This document shows positions 12,415 to 24,874 of a DNA stretch of 64,000 nt, one piece after another. A program made the translations under genes and the position numbers. Below the pieces are notes generated by a model. The model had not been told where the DNA came from and did not search any database. It worked only from the letters and a program-made list of their open reading frames with translations. Position 1 is the first letter of the stretch. Each line of letters opens with the position of its first letter. Origin of the DNA: Ectocarpus siliculosus (Eukaryota; Sar; Phaeophyceae; Ectocarpales; Ectocarpaceae); assembly GCA_000310025.1 (NCBI GenBank), contig FN649750.1, positions 2,547,894 to 2,611,893 on the forward strand. Reading direction: 5' to 3'.

Positions 12415-15400
12415 ATGCTTGCAATGCCCTCGAGGACACCGACGACCGCATGGGTCTGCCTACTTTCAATCCTGTCAGGGCCGGGGTTGACGAATGCTTC
12501 ATGTGTTGCACTTCAGGGGATAGTTCCCGGTGGGGGAGAAGGTCTCCTCGATTTGGCGTCCCTACTGTCTCCCGATAGCGTCCTGGCGCAGACCCTAGGC
12601 CCCCTCACCTTTACAAGCACCCCGCTCGTCCCCATTGTGAGTGAACTCGTACCGCGGCGAATTCCCACTGGTTTGGTACCACCGACCTCAAGGAATACTT
12701 CTTTCTGAATATTTAAAGTCAAACTCGTCTCGTGCTAATCCAGGGATTCGTCGGAGGGTATCGCGCGGGGCCAGTCCGTTGGTACGGACGCGGACGAGTG
12801 GTATGCAACTGCCCTGCAGCAGTAGAGGCGAAATCCGTAATAATACATGAATTCATTCCAAACCTGATAATTTCGTAACGTGCGACAAGCTCTTCCTTGC
12901 AACCATGTGGGACATCACACCCCGGCACTTTAGGTAGTTGGTTGAGATACAGTACACATTGGAATTGTGCGATTGACTGCTTAACTCCCGTCGAACATGA
13001 CTGGGCGGAATCGGTTGGAATCGATATGAGTGAGTATCGAAAGGGAAGAGTGCTAAAGCAGTAGTTCACCCGGCCTGCCGCATCTTTGAGGTACTTCACC
13101 AAATTCTCCGCGTCAGGTAGTTCTATCCCACGAAGACACCGCCTCCTTCCACCCTTCATACCCGTCCATCTACTGTTCGTTCGATCCTTTTGTTCCTCCA
13201 CCCCGCGCATACAGGTGGCCGAATGCGCCGGCGTACTCGAGACCCCTATCTCCTTGCGGCTCTTGACAGGTACACCCGGAGTCTAGGCGAGCTTCTTTGC
13301 ACCTAACCGACACGGCTGTGTCACAACGATACTATCTGTAGTCAAACCTCGCGCTCGGCGCCTACATGCCACCGACCGGATCAAATCTATCGGTTAGCGC
13401 TTAGACTGTATCATACTTCCCGAGGGTTGACAACGGACAACACGGGAAGACCATCACAACTAGCTCATGCGTTGCCGCCCCACCCCTCATGTTCGCGATG
13501 GTGTTCTTGTGCTGTTTGTCTGGCTGTGCTGCTGATCTCGCGCCTTTCGGCTCACCTCTTAGCCCTGGACACCACGGTCTTCTCGGTGGGCTCGGTGAGG
13601 TTTTTTCATGGTGGGGTGCTTGACTGTTCGTGATGTGTATCAAACTGACATGATGTTCAGGTATTCCCGCCGCTCTCCCCTCAGGGAGGCGAAGATGTCA
13701 CCGTTTGTCCCACCGCCACGTCTCAAAAACTCGCTCACAACTTGGAGCCAAACGGCGGGGGCTCTCAGTATGTATGACTCTGGACACAGCCCTATCCCCT
13801 GTCTCCCCGCATATTATTCAGATGTTTGAGCCCAACGGAGTAGCTCTAGACATTTTCGGAGACAAGGAGACCTCTGACGCCCGCCGGCGTTGCCAGCCCA
13901 CGACTGAGGAAGACCGTGCGATTTTCGACTTGCACCTGAGCGTGTCCGTCTCGTACGCGATCTCGTACATCGGGTGGAAGCACATGCCCTACTGCTCCGA
14001 GCAAATCGCCGCCGAGGCAGAAGCGCTTGGGGTCCCCATGTCGCTGGTAGACGTCGGCGAGGGTGACCCTGAGCCTAGCACCGACACGCCGTGGGGGCTC
14101 GCGAAAGCCTACATCGACGAGGTGTGGGCGTTCCTCATGGAGAACGACGGCTGGAACGCAGATGGACGCTTAGGGGGCAGGGAAGTCAACCTCACCCCCT
14201 TCACCGGCGACTTCGTTTTCTCTGACTCGGCGGGAAGCACGTGAGTGACAACAAGACCAGAGCAGGAGTAGGACAACGCCCCCTCTTCGTTCAACCCCGC
14301 CTATCTTGATGGGGACACCACTTACCTAAGTGTCCCTCTTGGATGCATCCCTCGGTGCTCGCGTTCGCCAACTTGGGCCTCTCTCTCCTCGTGTCGTCCA
14401 ACACACCATTCAGCTGGGACGGGTACGAGCCGAAGAATTCACCCTACAAGGTAAGGATGCGGCGATTATCGGTAAGGTTTATCTCATTCGAGAGAGAGTC
14501 GGCCATGTTTCATATCTTCTTTCCGTCTCGGCCCACCCGCTGCCGCTCGTGCAGAGATGCATGCACTGCAGGCGGCGAAACCACGAGAAGATTGAGGTAT
14601 AAGATCTGCAGATGGGCTATGCGCACCAAGAGGGTGAAGGCTGGTTTGAGTAAAGGGGTTTGTACCTTAGGCTTGAAAACGTTATTTGAAACTTTACCCT
14701 CATGAGCGCTCTCTCTCATCGACGCTCGTTATGTTAAGCAACGAGCTCCATATGATTCGACCGGCCGGTTCGAGAACAGAATGGATGGGTCCATGGTCTT
14801 GCCGTCATAGAAGGAAAGTGGGGTTTGACACAAACCATGGAAGAACAGGACGAGAACTAGCTCTCTTCGTCCACGACCTCGCAATCCTGCCCGCCGTCCG
14901 TTGTGCGCCGTGCTCCTTTCCAAAAAATTGCCGTCGCTCCCAGTTCAGCAGCACCGAGAGGTGGCAGCCTTTGATGGAGTCCAATGGCCTTGGCTACGTC
15001 AACTCGCAGGTGCACGTCACCCCGCACATCGGCGTTACCGGCCGATTCTTCGGCTTCAACACCGCCGAGGACGAGGAGGCTTGGGGAGCGCGAACACTCG
15101 ACAGACCGCCGTACCAGGACAGGTAGTGCAAACCACTGAGTTTACCTTAATCTACAGGTCACCCGCGGATTTGAACCGAGCGCCATCCGGTCTGTGTGCG
15201 TGAACGGGATTCTACTCGACCCGTGGAAACTGCACCAGACAAGTCATCGCAGTTTGCCTGGAGGCAAAAACATGACCCATCATCTGTTGCGCTCTTCCGC
15301 GTGCCTGGTTAACTCTTAGGTACGATGAGGCCGCTAGAGAGGTTCTCGAGGCGTCAACGGTGGCTGCATACGACCCAGGTGAGGAGGAGGCGAAACTACT

Positions 15401-18400
15401 TTATCGGCTTGAAATAAAACCTTTGAACGCAGTCCCAACAGCGGTCGAACCACGCAGTGTCATAACGACGAAAGTCTACACTTGGTGTTGGCTGAAACCC
15501 TGGGACTAGTTTCGGCTAACCGAGTTTGACTGGAACGAGCTGGGGGCACGTCGTGCAAAGCCCTGCGCAAGGCCGATGCAAGCGTAGATTCCCTCCTGTT
15601 TGTGTCCTGCCCCCTCCATGGGGACTTCGTTATAACGTTTTTCACCTGATCATTTTGCTGTTCTTGATCCTCTCCTTTCTGGCTCTTGCTCTTTCTCCGC
15701 GTACTCTCTCTGTCGCTTCCCTTGAACCAGCAAAACTGTTCGCCATCTCCTTGTTCGACAACAAGTTCAACTCACTTCCTCCACTCAAGATCGTGTACTT
15801 CTTTGAGTGAGTTTATCTGACTGTCTACTGTAGTTCAATGTCGCCATTGGACAAAACTCCTATCGTTTCGATATTGCTCTTGTCCATGTTGTCGATGTTC
15901 ATGTCGTTATCAGCCTTACGTTTGTCGCCAGTCCTAAAGCGCATCTGCGGCTCTTTTTCGCCCCGTATAAATTGTGTATGACCAGCCGCGGCGACTTGTC
16001 CCTGATGGACTTCCTCGAGTTATCGGTCAAGTCGCAGCTCGCGATCTACAACAGCGTGTTACTCGCGTGGAGGGAGAAGGTGACAATACGACTCACAATT
16101 GCAGCGTGAATCGTGATGGTGCCCTGAATTTGTCAATTAGTAGAAACAAGAACCTGAGAACATTGTTGTACCCGCCTAAACATTAAGGCTATAACACACA
16201 CACGTGGACTGGGGGCTTCTTTCCTTCCGATTTAGTGCTGTGAGGTTTTCTGCGCTCGCCTCATTTGTTTTCAGTCATTTGGTTTGTTTACGCGATTGGC
16301 TTGCCTCCCACGTGTTTTCTGAAACAAACATGGTGCGCTGGATCCATTGGAAATAGTGATGACGACGCAGGGACCGCGGCAGAGCAGCGAGCGTTGTACA
16401 CGTGGAAGAATCATGCATTTTCCAGGAGAATCCCCATTGTCTTTCAAACAAGACCGTTTCGCCGCGCGTACTTCCCGCTAATCGCTGCTGCGTATCGTCA
16501 GGTTCGCCATGATGCCCCGCGCCCTGCGTCCGTGATCAGGTGAAGAATGTCGCGGCCAGTAGTAGTCATTCGGCAAGGTGCGGGAAGGGTTGCTGCCCGG
16601 TGCGGTGTCATCATCGCTTGAGCGTATCGGCACTCCAGCTATCCGCTCGATTTTTGCGTCAGCAGTACCAACTTTTCTCTTTTGCCATCGTAGCCCATGA
16701 CCCATGCTCTTGCTAATTTGTTTGGAAGAAAGCGTCAAGGGTCGATTTCGAACGAGGGAGCATATTCAAAAGTCCAACTCTCCAAGCAACTTCTATCTCC
16801 CCTCGATGATTTGACCCCACCATGCCAACGACCGACCAAGGAATGAGCTGGGAGACGAACTCGTCGACGCCTACGCGGGTCCCGACATCGGCATTCAGAC
16901 CATCAAGGCATCGGAGTGGGTAAGTATACAAATCTTCGTGATAGTAGGCGCGTGATTGTCCGTGCCATCGAGTTTCACGCTGCCCATCACGATGCGACGT
17001 CGGTGAAAAACGGGGCATGGGGCGATATTTCATGTTGAAGGTTATGCATTGCGGTTCAACCAAGATGTTATGAGCTAGTCCTCGTCCGAGCAGCTCTGCC
17101 ACATCTCTACAGTCAACACAACCAACCACCTCGCCAAGATATACGGCTACTGTCGCCGAACCCTGTCAGTTCCAATTAAAAATATAACCAAACCATCACG
17201 TATTACCTTCCAACATTCCCCCCCCCCCTCCCCCACTACCGATTCCGATCCCAACCCTAAAAACGCAATGAGGATAAAGGAGCCCACTTGCTGTAACTTG
17301 GAATGGATTCCTCCAAGCAACATTAGGAAGCTTTTCTCTCCCCGGTGTTTGCCATCGGGGTTGGGTTTTCGTCGCTTGGCAACGACGTTGTAAAAGAAGC
17401 CGATTCACTTCGTGAACTCGGCAACCAGGTTGGCGTTTTTTTTTTGCCTCTGTTTTTTTTTGGCGGTAACCATAATGGTGGTCGAGTAGATCATGTTGTG
17501 CGGGGTGGAGAAACCTCACTCCGCGCAAGGGGGATGATCGCACCACGTTGTGTTAAAATGGTCAAGCACCCTCGAGGCAGTTACACAGTGCTTATAACTG
17601 TCTCTGGAAGTGAACGCACCAGAAAATAAGTTAAGTCATACGCAGCTGTCATCCGTACGCAAGGAAGTAAGCACAAGATGCCAAACACCCTTAGCAGGAT
17701 GCAGCGCACCCTTCATGCGACTCGCCGAATACCTCACGGCGCTTCGCGCTTGGTGATGTGAGAGCCTGGTCCGGTGAAAACCCGGCGTGCTCCGTCCTGA
17801 CTTTGTAGGGATGCGAGGTCAATGGTCAAACGACTACGGCATGCACGACTATGAGTACCCCCCCTCCCCCCCGTCCCCCACTACCGATTCCGATCCCAAC
17901 CCTAAAAACGCAATGAGGATAAAGGAGCCCACTTGCTGTAACTCGGAATTGATTCCTCGAAGCAACGTTAGGAAGCTTTCTCGGCGCCCTAACGAGTAGC
18001 AGGGGTAGTGACAATCATCAGGTTTCCCCATTGGCTGGGCAAATATTTTCACGCATGGAACGAACAATGCGCCAACCGAAATCCACTACAGGCAGATGCA
18101 AGGAAATGTTTTATCTCTTCCTGACCGCTCCGCTACTACATTAAATGCCGATGAGATCTCTGTCAGTTTATTCACGAAAGAGACGTGCACCGTCCTTTAA
18201 CCCAAGGCATTCAGTTTGGGGGTGGCCATACACGCAATGTGGTCCCAACAAGTTACTATTTCCTGAACACAACCAGTAACACTTTGGGTCGATTGCAAGC
18301 GCCGTGTTTAACACGAAAGCCAGCGAAGAACTGTATCTTCGGTGTAGTGGTACACCCGGCGATCCTGAAAGAGAAGCAGGGCAATCATCCACCTGAGTCG

Positions 18401-21269
18401 ACCTCAGAAGAAGACGCAGTATCGCACAACCCGAACGTGGTTGATAAACGCTCTTCCGCCGACATAGTTCAAGGTTCTTGCCGGCCATTTGTTTGCTACA
18501 CTCTTGCCGCTGGATGTACTCGCAAGGGTGCGGCACTCTTCTGCATCGTCCTGATCCAACGAATGTTTCCCTCTATCCGTGGTGGAAAGTTATAGCTTCG
18601 ACACCCAAACGTGTCATTGGAACAATATCTTATCGCTTGAACCATAGCAACGATGATGGCGAGAAACGACGAAAACAACAGCTACACAAGCAGTGCGTCG
18701 AACCAACCCTTGCCCCCCCGCTGGTCACCATCTGCTGCAGGAGCCGTACATTCGCACCATGCCTCACAGCGAATACCCGTCAGGCTCTTCGTGCATCTGC
18801 GAGGTAAGCCAATTTCTCCTATACCGTGGTGGCCAGTAAAGTCAATTGAGGATGCGATACGGTTGTCGTGAGAATGCAGCGGGTCATTGCTTCCGCTATA
18901 TCATCGTTTCCGCTATATCTCTCGATTTGTGGTTGGACTATTTTTCGGGTTGGATGTTCGTGGTTGTCTGCATACGTCAAAAACGGGGCAGCGCGGAAAA
19001 CCGGTACCTCGAAAGTAAGCATGGATCGCTCACTACATATTTCGACGCGTTTCTGCCAGTGGACACGACCAGAGCTAACGATCTTGCCGCAGCCCCCAGC
19101 GATGTGACTGTGAGGCCCTGCGGGTCTCTGAAGAGGTCGGACTTCGCCGAACACTATTCTTTGTGCTCACGCCTTGGCTTCTACACACCACATGTTGCTC
19201 CATGTCCAGGGATTTGCTAGTGCGCTCAGGCTCTGGGCGGGGAACGACACGATCGATCCTCCAATCGGGTTCCCTCCCCCCGAGTTCGGCGGCCCCATCC
19301 TCGAATTTTCGAGCTGGACCGAGGTGTCGCAGATGTGTGGAGACAGCCGCGTGTGGGCCGGTTTACACTTTGAGGTGCGCTTTCTGCAAAGTAACGCTTC
19401 AACGAGTGACATTATTGGGTTAGCGTGTGGTCGTGATCATGATCGGGTCTTGACTCAGTCATGACCCGATCATGACCGGGTAATGGCCGAACCATGACCC
19501 AGTGACGACTTCATGACCCGATCGGCCCTGACCCGGTCATGATCGGGTCGTTCTTTCGGTCATGACCCGGTTCCGTGACCCGATCATGACCGGATCATGG
19601 CCGAGCCCTGACCGGGTCACTTTCACAGGAATATTAATATTCGGCCAGACTGCTTGATCATGACCCGATCATGGTGTAGCCATGGTTGTGTCGTTACCGA
19701 GTCTTGATGGTGTCATGATCGGGTCACAATGAGTGGACCATGATCGAGACATGATCATGTCATCACTCCATCGTGACACAACCATGACCCGATGGTCCGT
19801 CTGGATTAATTGCATCAACGCCAACCTAGCGCCGATGCCGGCGCACCAACTTAGAACTTATCCCCCAGCGACAAACCTAGCATCTATCGTGTGGATTTGG
19901 GGTGGCAGGGTTAACGAAATATTTTTCAATCGGTTTCATGCCCCTGCCAAAGCAGAAAATCTATTGTTTAGGAGCACCAGAATTGCTTTGGTCATGACCG
20001 AGTCATGATCGATCTCGATGACGGGGTCATGACCGAGTCATGATCGGGTCATGACCGAGTCATGATCGGGTCATGACTCAATCATTATCAAGAACCCAAT
20101 ATAGTCAAAGTCCGTACGTATATCTCGACGAATATGGTCCTCCACGCCGGAACGTGTTCGTCCACTTGCTGCATCTATGCGGGCATGTGTGGAAAACACC
20201 AGCTGCGCATACACGTGCCAACATAGTGGTCCCTCACAGTTGTTGGTGGTCGTTTTTTCTCTGCATTCGTATTTATTCCTGGCTTGCTCTCGCTTGACTC
20301 TTTTTGTCGCAAACGGGAAAACTAGCCCTTCTAAGCGTATTCCCCGTAACTGTCGAAAATCAATCATCTCAAACGAATGTGGCGGGAGATTGTATCCTAC
20401 CCCCTCGTCTATGCTCAGATGAAACAATTTCATGGTGGTAACGACATGGCCGTTACATGCCGGGGGAATTCTGTACCCACTCAGCCCGTGGTGGGAGCTT
20501 TAGTGTACGTAGAATTATTTCGACCGGCTGTCAAGCACCGTTTGTGTGAGTTTTGGGTTTGCGCTCGGCCTCGAGCGGTTCGCCTGTGACCACGAAAGAA
20601 AGGCGTCCGCGTCAGTAGGACTAACCCTGTCACTAACGCTACATTTGACGTTCTTAGTCCACCACAACACCTAGAACGCATTGTATGGACAGCCACACTG
20701 TCCGGCGCTACAGTAGATAGATCGTACTTGATACTCCTACAACGTAGGATTCAAGTGACCGAATTATTAGCTTCAGCGCGGTGAGTTTTGTTTCCCGCCT
20801 TAGGCACTCTTCTTTTGAGGCAACCGACCCATTTCCACAGCAACGGAAGCTTGATATGTGGTTGACGCACCCTGTATTTTTCTCGTACGATGTTGACGTT
20901 GTCATCTACCACGTAATAGCAACGGCGAGAAATAACTAGATACTTTTGTGTTGTAGCACGTGTTCGACTTCTTTCCAACCCCCAGGCTGACAGGAAGAAT
21001 ATGCTCCGGACGATATGCCAACACCGTTCGCTTCAAGGCGCGTTTCGTTTCCACCTTCCAATTTGCTTAGGTTATTTGAAGGTGTCGTGGGTTAATCGCA
21101 CGTGCGTGTTCTTTTTTTGCAGGAGGCGGTCCCTGCTGGAGCGGAACTCTGCGGTGGCGACGAAATCGCGGTGTCCATAGCTTCTTCTATCGATGCGCTC
21201 ACCGCCGGCGACGAGAGTGCCGCCGTTTTCAAAAGGGATGTCGGCGAGCTTGTACTGCGCCCCTTGTGA
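12415..21269 (+). CDS. Copy B: secreted vanadium-haloperoxidase-like protein, 15 exons, 573 aa
   Basis: Exons: 12415-12636, 12744-12800, 13215-13269, 13563-13594, 13822-14240, 14414-14450, 14944-15122, 15320-15378, 15731-15806, 15986-16079, 16502-16539, 16841-16919, 18741-18803, 19210-19374, 21123-21269. All phases agree and sum to 573 codons plus TGA. Residues 1-30 read as a signal peptide (core AWVCLLSILS), so export is inferred. The middle carries RWQPL and TPHIG as in bacterial and fungal chloroperoxidase relatives. Vanadate-site motifs: K410-x6-RP (VRHDAPRP across an exon join) and SR-x5-H (S516, R517, H523). Position 465, histidine in classical PSGH enzymes, is serine (EYPSGSSCICE). Vanadate or phosphate binding is likely; halide oxidation is uncertain. 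The start is the ATG giving the signal peptide; ATG 12424 is an alternative. Confidence 0.85.
17235..17339 (+). repeat. Left 105-bp direct repeat around the SINE-like element
   Basis: The sequence starting ACTACCGATTCCGATCCC and ending AAGCTTTTCTC recurs almost unchanged at 17880-17982, with only a few mismatches by eye. Both copies follow C-rich runs. The pair brackets the inserted element in intron 12 of copy B. Confidence 0.8.
17341..17866 (+). mobile_element. SINE-like element copy 1, in intron 12 of copy B
   Basis: About 525 bp beginning CCCGGTGTTTGCCATCGG and ending GAGTAC plus a C run. A highly similar copy lies reversed at 45871-46484. The last 75 bp or so, from TGCTCCGTCC to GAGTAC, also match the 3' end of a LINE fragment at 45241-45316. 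There is no coding capacity, which fits a non-autonomous element mobilised by a LINE with the same tail. The alternative is a truncated LINE of another subfamily. Confidence 0.65.
17880..17982 (+). repeat. Right 103-bp direct repeat around the SINE-like element
   Basis: Second copy of the 17235-17339 block, immediately after the element's C-rich tail. Either it is a very long target-site duplication made on insertion, or a local tandem duplication happened around the element. The sequence alone does not decide. Confidence 0.75.
19430..20095. repeat. Degenerate palindromic-word array (TCATGACCCGATCATGACC), intron 14 of copy B
   Basis: Two blocks, about 19430-19800 and 19990-20095, are built of variants of TCATGA, GATCATG and CCCGATC/GATCGGG in irregular order. 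Almost every unit is self-complementary, so the DNA could fold in many ways. The blocks are separated by about 190 bp of ordinary sequence. Copy A has a different array at the homologous place. Confidence 0.8.
20584..20630 (-). repeat. Dispersed repeat family, copy 2 (short, CGTGGTCACA)
   Basis: On the minus strand this reads ACTGACGCGGACGCC then CGTGGTCACAGG, matching 8547-8645 over its last 45 bp. It lies in the last intron of copy B. Truncated copy of the same family. Confidence 0.55.
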
Positions 21270-23747
21270 GCACCATTGCGGGCGGAAAGCTGACGAGACA
21301 ATATGGTTGGTCGACGTTCCAAGCTTTGACACTTCGACGCCAACTGTTCGAACTTTAGAAATCAGGCCTGGGGCGATGTGCATTATCTCAGCTTCGTTTT
21401 TTGGTGGTTCAAAGTTGGTCGGTCGCTCCACACGCTAAACGGGCACTCTAGATTGCCTTTCGGTTGCGCCGGCGATCCGCTCCGTCACGTGAAAGCCTAT
21501 GTTCTCCGGTGCTTCCTCTGACAAGGCTACATATAGAGAGACGCGTGTTGAGGGCGCGGAGCTGACCAAAGGGAGGTGCAGCTTTCAATAGAGACGCACC
21601 TGAATTGTGAGGGAACTCGGTGCAAGGTAGCAACCCACCTCTACGTACATCGGCGTCGAGGTCGTCTCTATATTTCTGACAACTAAGAGTACGAAGAACA
21701 TCTCTCAAACAGAAAAACGCTTGATTTTCTCACTGTAGACTGTACATGCTTAGAAATTCGAAGCCGGTATCGCCTCCCGCCTGATAGAGAACCTGCTGCC
21801 ATGCCAATGTATCGTTTATATTAATCGGGGTTGGTTACATAAAATTCCAGGCCATTGAGTGTTATGGGTGCATGTTCATTTTCTTTACAATGGAATGTTT
21901 GGGCGTCTCTCCCAGCATGGGTGTGTGTGTGCGTGCGTGCAGGGTGACTTTTACGACAACATTTCTACTTGGCGCGTTCTAGGCGAGGTGCATTTACCGC
22001 TATCCAACACACGCCTCTCTGGCAAGTTTATCCTAGTCAGATCTCCCCAACATGATCGCGTGACCGGTAGCTCCGGTGAAAGGCTAGGTCGGGGTTGTTT
22101 GGACCGAGGTGGGCAACCCTTAAAATAATGCCAAGTCGGGGAGGAACGAGTGGCACTGTAAGTGGCTCTTGTGTACGATTGGATGACATACTCTATTTTT
22201 CGAGGAGGGCTGCTATTGTCGGTTTCTTCGGTAGGAGGACCTCAACACGGTCGTACTAGTAGTAATCCCGGGTGTTTCTCTTGAGATATTGAGAGGCAAG
22301 GCGGGAAAGTTGGCCATGGAGTTTGGCGATTACTGGAAATACACCCCTTTCCCTGTAGGGAGTCAAGCGTGGGAGTTTCACGCAGAAGAATAGGCGGTGT
22401 CGTTGTTGGCCTTTCCGTGAGATAGTTGGAACACTAATGTGATCGGCGACACAGACCAGCTATTCACGGCACGGAGGGCTGACACTGCAAACAATGCTGT
22501 GAGAGCGAGCGGTAGCCAGGTGTTCTACACTTGGGTACTTTGTTGAGCGTCGTTGGTGCACGGTGCACAGGGACTGGGCATGGTATGATCTCAGAGAAAG
22601 GTGGAGCAAGGCAGAGCAGATAAGATGGGGGTGAACACGTCATTGGTGGTTTTCCTCAGGCGTACAAAAGGACAAGGTATATTGCGCTGTCGACTACAGA
22701 CATATTGTCGAATATATGGGAATATCTTCAACTAGGGTGGAGTTCTCTCTCTTTCCGTGAAAGCCTTCCGTGAAGGAGGAAGGGGATCGCGTCCGGACAC
22801 GCGGTGTGGGGACAATCAGGGGGCTATTCAGCTCGCGCAGAATCCGACCCGCGACAAACGAAATGCTCTCTCGAAGGAATCGATGTGAACCAGTACCAAC
22901 AAATGCGGACTCCAATCCCCACGGCACCCCCGCGTTGCACGTGTTATCGCCCTCGGGGTGACCGTACTGTTCGCACGGTGTATACAGACGAGGGATCTGT
23001 GTGCTTGAATTTTCTTTCTCAACTTGGTGTTGTTTCATAAGAAGTTTGGCTAAATCGACCCCGTAAAACTAACGAGAACGCAGCCCGATGACCAATAAAA
23101 CGGCATCTCATCTAGGTACTCTCGTCCAGTAGTGTTCCTTGGGACCAAGAACCAAGCTCTAGCCTACCACCGGCTGGCCATGTTTCTAACATGGATCCTA
23201 GTCGAACACAATTTCCCGACCACACGTACGTGCGTACGCAATTTCCAATACATGTGTACAAAGACAATACGAGAACAAATGCCACTCGATGCAACTGAGG
23301 AATTTCAGGGAAGGTCCGAACACCGACGGATTGATACAAGTCTTGCCGAATCAGCCTCACTAACACGATTTTCACGAAAACTATCATACCACATCGATAG
23401 CAAGTAACACACAGACGGACGGAACCCTTCGTCGAAATTGCTACCCCCCAATTTAGTTTGATCTTAAAGATATTTGTAAGAATATGAATGTCACCGACGG
23501 ACGCTCCGAGGATACTTACAAACGTCCGTGTACGCGGGGAAACAACGTGAGGTGTGACATGAACCGACCAACGTGAATCGAGCCCGATCATTTTTGTCAG
23601 CGGGAACAGGTGGATCCAACTACAACACAGCGCGCTTCCCAACATCCGAAACAAACGGTAGCAAATACCAAAAAGGCAGTATTTTCGAGCCTCCCAAAGC
23701 AGAGGTGAACTAAATACGCGCATTGGGCGAAGGCTGCGGCACTATCA
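21270..23747. other. Stretch between copy B and the ankyrin gene
   Basis: No exon with family resemblance is seen. The right part, about 22.9-23.75 kb, is directly downstream of the minus-strand ankyrin gene and may be its 3' untranslated region. An open minus-strand frame of 203 codons at 23112-23723 has an unremarkable translation and is not called as a gene. Confidence 0.5.
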
Positions 23748-24874
23748 TTATATAACTGGCAGGCCCTGCATCCATTCCACCACCTCTTTGTGTCGACGGG
23801 TTGCTGCCACTCTGGCGCACGTTCGCTCATTCCAGGGACACCCTCCCTCCTCTACCGCCCAACGCAGAACCTCAAGATAACCCCCCTGCGCCGCGCAGGC
23901 AGCGGTGTCTTCGTCCCAGGGGCACCCTTCTCTCTTCAGCCACTGCAAGCATTCCAGGTGTCCCCCGAGAGCCGCGTACGAGCACGTGCGCCTGTCCAAG
24001 GGGCAGCAGTTCTGGCGCGCCCAGATTAGCATCGGCAGGTTGCCAGCCAGCGCGGCACCGTGCGAAACGGTTACGTCCCACGGGCATCCGTGCTCGCGGG
24101 CCCACTTGAGCACCTGCAAGCGGTTTCCCCAGGCGGCGGAGCTGCACGTGCTGGTGTCCCAAGGACAGCCATGCCTCCTCGCATACTTAAGGACTTCGAG
24201 ATGCCCCCCCTCGGCCGCAACAGTACACGTCTGTTCATCCCAGGGTCTCCCCTCTTCTCTCAAAAACCGCAGGACGTGCAGGTGTCCGCCGAGGGCGGCC
24301 AGGCGGCACGCGTCCGGAAACCAAGGCGCCCCCGCCTCGTCCCGGGCCCAGCGGACAACTTCGAGGTGCCCTCCCTTGATGGCGGACCGCAGAACGTGGA
24401 CGCTGAGCCGGCACCCCGACGACTTCGCCCACTCGAGAATGTGCAGGTGCCCGGCGGATGCCGCTTCCGCCGTCATCATTACCACGGGGCCGAGGGACTT
24501 CCAGCCGTCCCCGGACTCCCTGGCCGCGGTTTGGATCCCGCCGAGGTTTCCCGCGCTTGCCGCGAGGCAGAACACGCCTCCCAGGTGCCCCGTTGCGGCG
24601 TGGAAGGAGGGCTGGCCCATGATCGTCTCCACCCTGGCGTTGGTGGCGGTCGCCAGGGACACGCTCGTCTTCTTCGGGCGGCCTTCCGCTTCCCAGGTGC
24701 TCCGCCAGTTACTGCTTACGCCGGCGAGAAACAAGTATTCGCTCTTTGCGCAGTAGCTCAGCACTTCCGATATGGTGTCAGTGCTGGCGTCCAGGGGGTT
24801 TCGCGCTTGGCGACCTGCTCTCGAGGCGGCAGGCGCGCGTACGGGGGCGGGGGACGGACGAGGGACGGCTGATT
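23748..24874 (-). CDS. Ankyrin-like repeat protein with F-box-like N-terminus
   Basis: A GC-rich open frame of about 375 codons without introns. Near the start, TISEVLSYCAKSEYLFLAGV followed by SSNWRSTW resembles an F-box helix pair, though the match is loose. From about residue 130 there are roughly seven repeats of the type GHLEVLKYARRHGCPWDTST, each about 27 aa, the divergent ankyrin-like repeat common in Ectocarpus and in giant viruses. The C-terminus ends VVEWMQGLPVI. No ATG lies between an upstream in-frame stop and the conserved part. The exon therefore probably starts at the acceptor at 24874, and the initiator lies in an unseen upstream exon. By family the role is protein binding, possibly substrate choice for a ubiquitin ligase; that is inference. 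High GC and lack of introns contrast with its neighbours. Confidence 0.75.

Noticed and set aside
15150-15200. B-box-like GGTTCAAATCC on the minus strand
   Set aside because: The T-stem pairs poorly and no acceptor stem or D-arm can be drawn; it lies in an intron of copy B.
17235-17982. Miniature LTR element with 105-bp terminal repeats
   Set aside because: The reversed copy at 45871-46484 lacks these repeats and instead has an 11-bp target duplication and a LINE-like 3' tail, so the direct repeats belong to the host site.
19430-20095. CRISPR-like array
   Set aside because: Units vary in spacing and sequence and have no constant spacer length; the setting is an intron of a eukaryotic gene.
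23112-23723. 203-codon minus-strand frame
   Set aside because: Biased, motif-free translation just downstream of the ankyrin gene; more likely its 3' untranslated region.
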